NCBI GenBank assembly: GCA_003605055.1
Contig: QZKP01000022.1
Coordinates: forward strand, 1 to 37,882
DNA from: Desulfarculus sp.
Lineage (GTDB): Bacteria > Desulfobacterota > Desulfarculia > Desulfarculales > Desulfarculaceae
Reading direction: 5' to 3'
DNA: 37,882 nucleotides
The notes under the pieces are model-generated. The model did not search any database and had not been told where the DNA came from. It worked only from the letters and a program-made list of their open reading frames with translations. Positions 25,124-32,247 of this stretch are shown piece after piece (the first letter of the stretch is position 1; every line of letters begins with the position of its first letter). The translations under genes were made by a program, and so were the position numbers.

Positions 25124-25891
25124 TCAGGCACCTCCTTCGCCCAGATAGGCCTCGATGACTTCCGGGTTTTTCACGACCTCTTCGGGCGTGCCGTCGGCGA
25201 TGACGGTGCCGAAGTTGAGCACGATGATGCGGTCCACGATCTTCATCAACTGCTGCAACTTGTGCTCGATGATGATCATGGCCGGGCCCTCGCTGTGCAG
25301 GCGGCCGAAACGCCCGCCCTTGTGCAACCGCTGAATGGACTTGGCCATCAGGTCGGTCTCGGCCGGGCTCAGGCCGCCGAAGGGCTCGTCCAGGATCAAC
25401 AGCTCCGGCTCGGTGGCCACCGCCCGGGCCACTTCCAGGCGCTTGAGATCACCCTGGGACAGGGTGGAGGCCTTCTCCAGGGCCATGTCGGAGATGCCGG
25501 CGAACTCCAGGGCGTCCATAGCCTTGGCCTCCACCCGCTTGACCCACTCGCCGCGCTTCATGGCCCGCGGGCTCAGGCAGGAGACCATGACGTTGGCGAT
25601 GATGGGCAGGCGGCGGAAGGGGCGCATGTTCTGGAAGGTGGCGGCGATGCCGCGGTTTACCACGTCCCAGGTCTTCAGGCCCGTGATGTTGCGGCCCTTG
25701 AAAGAAACCTTGCCCTTGTCCGGTTTGAGAATGCCGCAGATCAGCCGCACTAGGGTGGTCTTGCCCGCCCCGTTGGGCCCGATCAGGCCCACCATCTCCT
25801 GCCGGCCCATGGCGAAGGTGACGTGGTTGATGGCCCGGAGCCCGCCGAAGTCCTTGGTCAACCCGTTTATGTCCAGGAAGGGGGCGGTCAT
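25124..25891 (-). CDS. livG: ABC transporter ATP-binding protein LivG (system 2)
   Basis: This 255-residue LivG-type ATPase has Walker A LIGPNGAGKTTLV near residue 36, Walker B LLILDEPFGGLSPAE and IIIEHKLQQLMKIVDRIIVL. Its signature is LSQGDLKRLEVARA, where LSYGxQR is usual in LivG. GGAGG inside the end of the ligase gene is six bases before the ATG, and the two genes are one base apart. The ATPase therefore directly follows an acyl-CoA ligase gene, which breaks the usual livHMGF order. Confidence 0.92.
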   Translation of the reverse strand: MTAPFLDINGLTKDFGGLRAINHVTFAMGRQEMVGLIGPNGAGKTTLVRLICGILKPDKGKVSFKGRNITGLKTWDVVNRGIAATFQNMRPFRRLPIIANVMVSCLSPRAMKRGEWVKRVEAKAMDALEFAGISDMALEKASTLSQGDLKRLEVARAVATEPELLILDEPFGGLSPAETDLMAKSIQRLHKGGRFGRLHSEGPAMIIIEHKLQQLMKIVDRIIVLNFGTVIADGTPEEVVKNPEVIEAYLGEGGA

Positions 25892-25892
25892 G

Positions 25893-27605
25893 CTATGCCT
25901 CCTCCGCCTCTTCCCTCAGCTCCCGGCGGGAAACCTTGCCCACGTCGGTCTTGGGCAGCTCGCCGCGAAACTCGATGATCTGGGGGACCTTGTAGTGCGC
26001 CAGCTTCTCGGCGCAGTACTTGATCAGATCCTCCTCGGAAACCTTGCCGCGGGCCTCGGCCTGCAGCACCACATAGGCCTTGATGCGGTTGCCCACCTTG
26101 GGATCGGGCACCCCCACCACGCCGGCCGCTTTAACCTGGGGATGGCTGTAGAGTACCTCCTCCACGTGCTTGGCGAACACCGAGTAGCCTTTGTGTTTGA
26201 TCAGGTCGCGCTTGCGGTCGAAGAAGTGAAAGTAGCCATCCTGGTCCATGCTCACCAGGTCGCCAGTGCGCAGCCAGGTCTTGCCCTCCAGTTGGATCAG
26301 GGTCTCGGCGTTGGACTCGGGCCGCTGCCAGTAGCCCTGCATGATGTTGGGGCCGGAGAGGATCAGCTCGCCCACCTCGCCCACGGGCGTGAACTCCGTG
26401 CCCTCGTAGTTGATGATGGCCGCGTCCATGTTGGGTATGGGCAGGCCGAAGGAGCCCTGCTTGGGCCGCCCCAGGGGGTTGGTGTGGCTCACGGCGCTGG
26501 TCTCGGTCATGCCGTAGCCCTCGATTATGCGGCTGCCGGTGCGCCGCTCCCAGCCCTGCACCGTGGACTCGTGCAGGGTGTCGGCGCCGCAGACGATGAG
26601 CTTCAGGCGCTTCCAGTTCACCCGGTCGGTCTTGTCGTACTCCTTGAGGTACTCGTACAGGGTGGGCACCCCGTAGAAGCCCGAGGCCCCGTAGCGCTCC
26701 ACCGCGGCCAGGATGTCGTCCATGTCCGGGGTGGTGAACAGGACTAGGGTGAAGCCGTGGATCAGGCCGGTGAGCATGAGCACCACCTGGCCGTAGATGT
26801 GGAAGAAGGGCAGGAAGGCGATGGCCGTCTCCTTGCCGTCCTCGAACTCGTCCCGCCAGAAGGCCAGGGCCTGGGCCTGGCAGGCGATCATGTTGTAGTG
26901 GGTGAGCATGGCCGCCTTGGGCAGGCCGGTGGTGCCGCCGGTGTAAGGCAGGGCGGCCAGGTCCTTTCGGGGGTCGATCTCAACCGCCGGCGGTTGGGGC
27001 GGATGGCTCTTTAGCAGCTCCTGGAAGGGCAGTATCCCCGCCGCCTTTATCTGAGCCGCGTCGGGCACCTGCAGGCCGCCGTAGGCCTTGGCCATGACCT
27101 TCTTGGCGAACATCTTCTTGAGTGCCGGCAGATACTCGTCAACGCTGGTGATGATGACGTTCTTGACCTTCACCCCGGACTTGGCCACGTTGTCGTAGAG
27201 GATGTCCTGGCAGACTACGGTCTGGGCCCCGCTGTCGGTGAGCTGGTGGGCCACCTCCCGGCTGGTGTAAACCGGGCTGACCGGCGTGACCACCGCCCCG
27301 GCCTTGAGAGAGCCCATATAGGCTATGACGTACTGCGGGCAGTTGAGCAGGAACAGCGCCACCCGGTCGCCCTTTTGCACCCCCAGCCCGGTCAGGGCCG
27401 TGGCGAAGCGGTCGGCCGCGTCCTTGAGCTCGCGGTAGCTGATCTTCTTGCCGTAGAAGATCAGAGCGGGCTTGTCGCCCCACTTGGCCGCGGTCTCGTC
27501 AAATATCTGGGGGATGGACTTTAAGGGAATCTCCATCTCCGCGGATACGCCCGGGGGGTAGAACTTCAACCAGGGTTTGGAGAGATAGTAGTCTTTGGCT
27601 TCCAT
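25893..27605 (-). CDS. Carboxylate-CoA ligase (FadD-like) inside Liv operon 2
   Basis: This 570-residue AMP-forming ligase has the ATP motif LPYTGGTTGLPKAAM near residue 220, with Ala in place of the usual Gly after the Lys. YGMTETSAVSHTNP, TWLRTGDLV, the hinge DRKRDLIKHKGYSVFAKHVE and the C-terminal Lys in LPKTDVGKVSRREL follow. The ATG at 27603-27605 has GAGG eight bases upstream; a GTG three codons earlier overlaps that site and is less likely. It stands between livM and livG with gaps of 42 and one base, so ligase and importer are made together. This implies that the imported ligand is a carboxylic acid trapped as a CoA ester. Confidence 0.93.
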   Translation of the reverse strand: MEAKDYYLSKPWLKFYPPGVSAEMEIPLKSIPQIFDETAAKWGDKPALIFYGKKISYRELKDAADRFATALTGLGVQKGDRVALFLLNCPQYVIAYMGSLKAGAVVTPVSPVYTSREVAHQLTDSGAQTVVCQDILYDNVAKSGVKVKNVIITSVDEYLPALKKMFAKKVMAKAYGGLQVPDAAQIKAAGILPFQELLKSHPPQPPAVEIDPRKDLAALPYTGGTTGLPKAAMLTHYNMIACQAQALAFWRDEFEDGKETAIAFLPFFHIYGQVVLMLTGLIHGFTLVLFTTPDMDDILAAVERYGASGFYGVPTLYEYLKEYDKTDRVNWKRLKLIVCGADTLHESTVQGWERRTGSRIIEGYGMTETSAVSHTNPLGRPKQGSFGLPIPNMDAAIINYEGTEFTPVGEVGELILSGPNIMQGYWQRPESNAETLIQLEGKTWLRTGDLVSMDQDGYFHFFDRKRDLIKHKGYSVFAKHVEEVLYSHPQVKAAGVVGVPDPKVGNRIKAYVVLQAEARGKVSEEDLIKYCAEKLAHYKVPQIIEFRGELPKTDVGKVSRRELREEAEEA

Positions 27606-27647
27606 GCGCTTCACCTCAAGGGATGATATGGGGCAAGGTTCTCTAGC

Positions 27648-28688
27648 CTAATCCAACACCGCGTTGCAGACCCGGCAGTTGCTGCGCGAGGCCACGTTGC
27701 GCGCCTTGCAGCGGGGGCATACGGTCTCGATCTTGTCGCGTATCCAGGGAATCAGGCCCTCGGGCATGTACAGAAGCGTCACCAGCACCAGCAGGGCGAA
27801 GACCAGCATGCGGGCCTGGGGAATGAAGCGCAGCAGCTCCATCAGGGGGAAGAGGATGAACACCCCGGCCACCGGCCCGTAGATGGAGACCATGCCGCCG
27901 AACACCGCCCAGATGATCACCTGGAAGGACATGGCCACCTCCAGGGTGGAGGGGCCGGCCAGGCGCATCACGTGGGCGTAGGCCCCGCCAGAGATGCCGG
28001 CCAGAAAGCCGCTGACGCAAAAGGCCATGAGCTTGTAGCGGGTGGTGTTGATCCCCGCCGCCCGGCAGGCCAGCTCGTCTTCGCGGATGGCGTGCAAAAT
28101 GATGCCGGTCTTGGAGTCGGTGACCTTCCACATGGCAAAACTCAGGACCAGCATGAGCAGCACCGAGATGTAGTAGTCCCCCACCCGCGATTCGGACAGG
28201 CGCGCCAAGCCGGAGATGCCCAGTTCGCCGCCGCTGATGTCCGGAATGGCGAAGACCACGCCCATCAAGATGATGGGGAAGGACAGCGTGGTCAGGGCCA
28301 GATAAGCCCCGCGCAGCCGCAGGCAGGGGATGCCCACCACCAACCCGGCCAGCACCCCGCCCAGGGCCCCCAGGGGTATGGAGCCCCAGGGCGGTATGCC
28401 CAGGTGCAGATTCAACAGGGCCGTGCTGTAGGCGGCCACCCCGAAGAACAGGGCGTGGCCGAAGTTCATCTGGCCGGTGAACCCTGACAGGAAGTCCCAA
28501 CTGGCGGCCAGCAGAGCGAAGATCGAGGTAAGAATCAGGATGCGCAGAATGTAGGAGTCCTGGGTGAAGACCGGCAGCAGGAGCAGCCCCAGGATGAAGA
28601 CCAAAACCGCGATGCGGCTGGGCAGCACCAGCACCTCGTTGCGGAAGATGACGCCGGCTCGCCTCAGATGCGCCGTCACCAAGCTCAT
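27648..28688 (-). CDS. livM: ABC transporter permease LivM with C-terminal zinc ribbon (system 2)
   Basis: This 346-residue permease has the normal LivM features. FTGQMNFGHALFFGVAAYSTA lies near residue 70 (split here as FTGQMNFGHALF and FGVAAYSTA), GIILHAIREDELACRAAGIN near 195, and the glycine-rich VFGGMVSIYGPVAGVFILF near 265. Past the last membrane segment it carries an added tail, KIETVCPRCKARNVASRSNC followed by RVC. Cys324, Cys327, Cys338 and Cys341 form two CxxC pairs, as in a small zinc ribbon. This domain should lie in the cytoplasm. The system 1 LivM lacks it. The gene is two bases after livH. Confidence 0.92.
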   Translation of the reverse strand: MSLVTAHLRRAGVIFRNEVLVLPSRIAVLVFILGLLLLPVFTQDSYILRILILTSIFALLAASWDFLSGFTGQMNFGHALFFGVAAYSTALLNLHLGIPPWGSIPLGALGGVLAGLVVGIPCLRLRGAYLALTTLSFPIILMGVVFAIPDISGGELGISGLARLSESRVGDYYISVLLMLVLSFAMWKVTDSKTGIILHAIREDELACRAAGINTTRYKLMAFCVSGFLAGISGGAYAHVMRLAGPSTLEVAMSFQVIIWAVFGGMVSIYGPVAGVFILFPLMELLRFIPQARMLVFALLVLVTLLYMPEGLIPWIRDKIETVCPRCKARNVASRSNCRVCNAVLD

Positions 28689-28690
28689 GG

Positions 28691-29560
28691 CTATCTCTCT
28701 TCCTCAAAGACCACGCCGAAAAGCCCCTCCGGCCGGATGAGCAGCACCAAGATCATGATGGACAGCGCCACCGAGTCCTTGAGGAAGGCGCCCAGGGGGA
28801 TCAGGAACACCACCAGGGCCTCGGTGAAGCCGATGATGTAGGCCCCCACGAAGCTGCCCTCTATGCTGCCCAGGCCGCCCAGCACCACGATGGCCAGCAT
28901 CATGATCAGGGGGTGCATCCACATGTGCGGGTCCAACACCACCAGGGGCACCACGATGGCCCCGGCGATGGCGGCCAGGCCCACCGACACGGCCACCGCC
29001 CACATGGCCACCCGGGTCACGTTCATGCCCATGAGGTTGGCCACCTCCCGGTCCTGGGCCGTGGAGCGGATGGCCAGGCCCACCGAGGTACGCATCAGAA
29101 ACAGACGCACGGCCAACAGCACCAGCAGGGCCACCCCCAGGGCCAGCAGGTGCTGCCAGGTGACCTTGACCCCCAGGATCCAGGTGTAGCCCTTGATCAG
29201 GGGCGGCACCCCCAGGAAGGACCCGCCGAAGGACATGAGAAAGGCCTCCTGAATGGCGATGGCCAGGGCGATGGTGCCGATCAGCACCGCCGCCTCGTGC
29301 TCTTGGATGGGCTTGATGAACAGCCGGTAGCAGGCCAGGCCCACGGCCACCGTCACCGGCAGGGCGCAGAACATGGCCAGCAGGGGCGAAAGGCCCGCGA
29401 AGGTGAAGCCCATGTAGATGAAGTAGGCCGAGGCCATGTAAAAAGCAGTATGGGCGATGTTGACGATGCGGGCCACGCCCATCACCAGGGAGAAGCCGAT
29501 GGCCAACAGGGCGTAAACGCTTCCGTTGATCAGGCCGTTGATGATTATGTCCATTAACAT
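28691..29560 (-). CDS. livH: ABC transporter permease LivH (system 2)
   Basis: This 289-residue LivH permease has the N-terminal GLINGSVYALLAIGFSLVMG, the loop IVNIAHTAFYMASAY near residue 36, the coupling loop VGLAIRSTAQDREVANLMGM near 165, and MLAIVVLGGLGSIEGSFVGA near 222. The C-terminus is IRPEGLFGVVFEEER. The first ATG is used because GGGAG lies seven bases upstream; a second ATG is two codons later. It follows the binding-protein gene after a 16-bp hairpin and overlaps nothing. Confidence 0.93.
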   Translation of the reverse strand: MLMDIIINGLINGSVYALLAIGFSLVMGVARIVNIAHTAFYMASAYFIYMGFTFAGLSPLLAMFCALPVTVAVGLACYRLFIKPIQEHEAAVLIGTIALAIAIQEAFLMSFGGSFLGVPPLIKGYTWILGVKVTWQHLLALGVALLVLLAVRLFLMRTSVGLAIRSTAQDREVANLMGMNVTRVAMWAVAVSVGLAAIAGAIVVPLVVLDPHMWMHPLIMMLAIVVLGGLGSIEGSFVGAYIIGFTEALVVFLIPLGAFLKDSVALSIMILVLLIRPEGLFGVVFEEER

Positions 29561-29646
29561 GCGGCCACTCCCGCAGCAGCAGGTTTATACAAAAGCGGCG
29601 TCCCGGCCGGGCAAGGGCCAGGGTCCCGCCACATGACATTATCTGG

Positions 29647-29686
29647 CCCCTGCCCGGCGCCGTTGTTGGCCGGCGCCGGGCAGGGG
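29647..29686 (-). repeat. Perfect 16-bp intercistronic hairpin after the binding-protein gene
   Basis: CCCCTGCCCGGCGCCG (29647-29662) and its exact reverse complement (29671-29686) flank eight bases. It starts eight bases beyond the stop codon of the binding-protein gene on the transcribed strand. No U run follows. Position and strength fit an mRNA 3'-end stabiliser or partial terminator that gives more binding protein than permease. The rest of the gap up to livH (29561-29646) shows nothing else. Confidence 0.75.
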
Positions 29687-29693
29687 GTGGGGT

Positions 29694-30968
29694 TTACTTC
29701 TTGTAACGCTTGATCACCCAGGGCGGGAACTTCACGGGCACGGTGCCCTCGAAGGTGATGCCCTCCCACTTGTAGGGCCAAACGGCCATGTTCTTGCCGC
29801 CCTGCCACTGGGTGCCCAGGGAGGTCACATAGCCCGGACCCCAAATTACGTCGTGGTCCTTGCTGAAGGCCAACAGGCCGGCGGTGCCCACGGTCTTGGA
29901 CTTCTCCAGAACGGGCACCACCTTATCCGAGTTCAGGGTGCCGGCCTTTTCCACCGCCCAGGCCAGCAGAAGCACCGCGTCATAGGTGCCGGCGGTGTAG
30001 TTGGGGGCCTCCTTGAAGTTCTTCATGTATGCATCGAAGAAGGGAATGGTGTGCTCGGTCATCTTGACCCGGGCGTAGGTGTTCAGAGTCTGAGTGAACT
30101 CGCCCTTGCCGCCGGTGGCCGCCCAGAAGCCGTCCTTCTGGGCCTCCACGTTGATGCCCACCACCGGCGCCGGCACCTGCAGCTCGCCCCACTGCTTGGC
30201 AAAGGGGATGCCCACCGAGGCCGAGAAGCTGGTGAAGATTATGTTGGCCCCCGAGCGCTGGATGGCCCCCAGCTCGGCGGTGACGTCCTTGGCCACCGGC
30301 GAGGGCCGCCACACGCCCGCCACCTTCATGCCCATCTTGGGCAGGGCCGCCTGGGCTGCCGCCACGATGGGCTCGTTCCAGGCCGCCTTCTCGGCGATGA
30401 TGGCCACCGAAAGCTTCTTGAGCCCGAAGGCTTGCTTCATCATGGCCGCCACGGTGCCCAACTGGATGAAGATGACCTTGCCCAGGAACTTGGAGTTGAT
30501 GGGCGTAATGCGGAACCAATACTTATAGCGGTTGTAGTTCTTGGTCACCCGGGTGCACAACTCGGGATGCGCCGCGCCGCAGCCCAGGAAGATCTTCTTG
30601 TTGTCCATGGCGATGTCCTGCATCACCAGGACCGCCTCGCTGCGGAAGCCGCCCACCAGAAAGTCCACTTTGTGGCGAGTGATGGCCAGCTCCATGGCGT
30701 TGGTGGCGTCGGGGATGGACATGAACTCGTTGGTGTCCACCTTGATCAGCTCAATGGGCCGCTTGACGTTGCCCACCTTGACGCCGCCCTTGGCGTTGAT
30801 CTCCATGGCGGCCAGGGTGGCTCCGTTCCAATGCCCTTGGCCTTGGGTAAAGGACATGGGGCCGGCCACGCCGATCTTGATGGGCTCCACCGCCTGGGCC
30901 GTACCGCACAGGCCCACCAGCAGGACCGCCGCCAGCAAAACGCTACCTAAAACTCCGAGCCTTCTCAT
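29694..30968 (-). CDS. Liv-type ABC transporter substrate-binding protein (system 2)
   Basis: This 424-residue periplasmic binding protein has a Sec signal peptide (MRRLGVLGSVLLAAVLLVGL, then CGTAQA with likely cleavage before VEP). The mature start IKIGVAGPMSFTQGQGHWNG is the usual first strand and ligand loop. VDFLVGGFRSEAVLVMQDIA and AAWNEPIVAAAQAALPKMGM follow the Peripla_BP_6 pattern. The C-terminus is basic, with Trp-rich stretches. The start is the ATG at 30966-30968, with GGGAGGGG upstream; the frame extends further without a signal peptide. It is the first gene of Liv operon 2. Linkage to a CoA ligase suggests an organic acid ligand, but this is inference. Confidence 0.93.
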   Translation of the reverse strand: MRRLGVLGSVLLAAVLLVGLCGTAQAVEPIKIGVAGPMSFTQGQGHWNGATLAAMEINAKGGVKVGNVKRPIELIKVDTNEFMSIPDATNAMELAITRHKVDFLVGGFRSEAVLVMQDIAMDNKKIFLGCGAAHPELCTRVTKNYNRYKYWFRITPINSKFLGKVIFIQLGTVAAMMKQAFGLKKLSVAIIAEKAAWNEPIVAAAQAALPKMGMKVAGVWRPSPVAKDVTAELGAIQRSGANIIFTSFSASVGIPFAKQWGELQVPAPVVGINVEAQKDGFWAATGGKGEFTQTLNTYARVKMTEHTIPFFDAYMKNFKEAPNYTAGTYDAVLLLAWAVEKAGTLNSDKVVPVLEKSKTVGTAGLLAFSKDHDVIWGPGYVTSLGTQWQGGKNMAVWPYKWEGITFEGTVPVKFPPWVIKRYKK

Positions 30969-31374
30969 GATAAACCCCTCCCTTAAAGAAATGCCTGCCG
31001 CCCAGCCCCGGCGGGAGACCCCGCCGCCCAAACCGGCTTACCCAGGGTCTAGCCACCGGGCCTTAGGCGCCGTTGACGCCACGGTGGGACCGAGTTCATG
31101 GCTCCGGCCCCGGACTAACACCCCATGCGAGGACCTTCTGCCAGAGAATGGCCCCGGACATTATCTCGACAAGCCCCCGCGCCCTGAAAGGCAGGGGATC
31201 GGTAGCGAGACAGGTGAGGAGTAATCGCGGCTTGGGCGCAGAAGAGAAACGCAGGCTCCGCCAGGGCACAGAACGGGCCGCTGTGCACGAATCGAGGGGG
31301 TCTGAGCGGAAGCGGCAGACCCGCAACGGGGCGGCGAGGTGATCTGCAACGCAAGCCTCTGCGACTCACCAATG

Positions 31375-31413
31375 GTGAAGCCATGTAGTAGTGATCCTAC
31401 AATGGCGGTTCAC
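31375..31413. repeat. Imperfect inverted repeat at the predicted start of Liv operon 2
   Basis: GTGAAGCCATGTAG (31375-31388) pairs with CTACAATGGCGGTTCAC (31397-31413) apart from small bulges, around an eight-base loop. It overlaps the expected transcription start (about 31411) of the candidate minus-strand promoter, so it could be an operator or the first hairpin of the leader RNA. Confidence 0.5.
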
Positions 31414-31417
31414 TGCG

Positions 31418-31469
31418 ATTCAACAACGCGGCCGGGCGTCCTGTCAACCGAATTTTGAACGTTTGTTCA
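31418..31469 (-). promoter_or_regulatory. Candidate promoter of Liv operon 2 with upstream palindrome
   Basis: On the minus strand TTGACA (31442-31447) is followed after 18 bases by TTGAAT (31418-31423). Just upstream of the -35 lies TGAAC-GTTT-GTTCA (31456-31469), a 5-bp inverted repeat of TetR-operator style. The spacer is GC-rich and the -10 has four of six matches, so confidence is modest. Confidence 0.35.
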
Positions 31470-31529
31470 CTTTTCCGGGGCCCTGACTCTCCTTGGCCCC
31501 GCCCGCGGGGAAGGGCCGCAAAAAAAAAT

Positions 31530-31576
31530 TTGACTCCACCGGCCGCGGAGTTTATTTTGTATGCTAACTAAATTTA
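31530..31576 (+). promoter_or_regulatory. marR promoter with overlapping operator-like motif
   Basis: TTGACT (31530-31535) is followed after 17 bases by TATTTT (31553-31558). The motif TTTGTATGCTAAC (31556-31568) overlaps the -10 and the start site. A near copy, TTTGTACGCTAAAC, occurs downstream of marR at 32023-32036. Autorepression by MarR is the natural reading. Confidence 0.55.
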
Positions 31577-31589
31577 GGTACGACGCGGC

Positions 31590-32003
31590 ATGGATTCCTA
31601 CGAGGACTGCATAATCTTTCTTTTGGCCAAGGCCTATCAGCGGGGCCACGCGGAGCTTAAGAAGCGCCTGGAGCCCTTCGGCCTCACCCCGCTGCAGCAG
31701 CTGATCCTGGCCGCGCTGGAACAGGAGGAGGGTCCGTCGGCCGGCGAGATCGGCAAGCGCCTGGTCTTGGACAACGCCACCCTCTCCGGCACCCTTGACC
31801 GCATGGCGGAAAAGGGCCTGATCCGCAAGGAGAGCGACCCCAGCGACAAGCGCATGCTGCGCGTCCGGCTCACGCCCAAGGCCCGGGCCCTGAGCCAATC
31901 CCTGGGCCAGGCCCGCCAAGAGAGCAACGAGGAAATCCTGAGCCGCCTGTCCCTGGAAGAGAAGCTGCTCCTCAAGCGCCTGCTCCGGGACCTGCAGGTC
32001 TGA
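31590..32003 (+). CDS. MarR-family transcription regulator
   Basis: This 137-residue winged-helix regulator has the family layout. An N-terminal dimerisation helix is followed by GLTPLQQLILAALEQEEGPS near residue 31. The recognition region is AGEIGKRLVLDNATLSGTLD near 51-70, the wing is ESDPSDKRMLRVRLTPKARA near 80-100, and a C-terminal helix pair closes the fold. Asp-Lys-Arg in the wing is the typical DNA-contact signature. It precedes the DsrE-like stump, molybdopterin oxidoreductase, amidase and acyl-CoA ligase on the same strand, and probably controls them and itself through the TTTGTAYGCTAA motif. No cysteine suggests a redox switch beyond Cys7 near the N-terminus. Confidence 0.92.
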   Translation: MDSYEDCIIFLLAKAYQRGHAELKKRLEPFGLTPLQQLILAALEQEEGPSAGEIGKRLVLDNATLSGTLDRMAEKGLIRKESDPSDKRMLRVRLTPKARALSQSLGQARQESNEEILSRLSLEEKLLLKRLLRDLQV

Positions 32004-32022
32004 GTCCAGCGCGCAGAACTAG

Positions 32023-32036
32023 TTTGTACGCTAAAC
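32023..32036 (+). promoter_or_regulatory. Second copy of the marR operator-like motif
   Basis: TTTGTACGCTAAAC matches the motif at 31556-31568 with one change in the 12-base core TTTGTAYGCTAA. It stands 20 bases after the marR stop and about 60 before the start of the next frame, where a second promoter for the oxidoreductase genes could lie. No clear -35/-10 pair was found around it. Confidence 0.45.
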
Positions 32037-32094
32037 ACAACCCAGGCAGGGCGGCCCGCCGAGGCCTTCGTCAACCAGAGAGAAAGGTGTGGAC

Positions 32095-32247
32095 ATGGCA
32101 GGCAAGGTTGTAACCATCATCGCCACCGCCAATCCGGAAAAGGCCAGGGCAGTTGATCAACCACGGCTAGGCGCCCATGGTCTGGAGAGGCGCGCGGGTC
32201 GGGTTTTGACTAAGGGCCATTTAGACGGGAGCGTGTGTCATGGCTGA
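32095..32247 (+). pseudogene. N-terminal stump of a DsrE-like small protein (50 codons)
   Basis: ATG at 32095 follows AGAAAGGTGTGGAC and opens with MAGKVVTIIATANPEKARA. This resembles the first strand and helix of DsrE/DsrF-family proteins, which usually run to about 110-150 residues and continue with an alanine- and hydrophobic-rich helix. After about residue 19 the frame turns into unrelated Arg/Gly-rich sequence and stops at 32245-32247, inside the start of the molybdoenzyme gene. The likely history is a deletion joining the beginning of a DsrE-like gene to the upstream flank of the oxidoreductase. It may still be translated. The family assignment rests on a short match. Confidence 0.4.

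Larger units (their letters stand above)
30969..31589. other. Divergent control region between Liv operon 2 and marR (621 bases)
   Basis: No convincing gene lies here; several short open frames exist on both strands but none resembles a known protein. The part near 31589 holds the marR promoter, and 31375-31469 holds a candidate minus-strand promoter with two inverted repeats. If that promoter is used, Liv operon 2 has an unusually long leader of about 440 bases (30969-31411). I see no known riboswitch in the leader. Confidence 0.6.

Noticed and set aside
29647..29686. The 16-bp hairpin as a rho-independent terminator
   Set aside because: No T run follows on the transcribed strand and livH continues on the same strand 87 bases on.
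31073..31342. Plus-strand open frame of 89 codons in the Liv 2 / marR control region
   Set aside because: Arg-rich, no ribosome-binding site of note and no family resemblance; kept only as part of the described control region.
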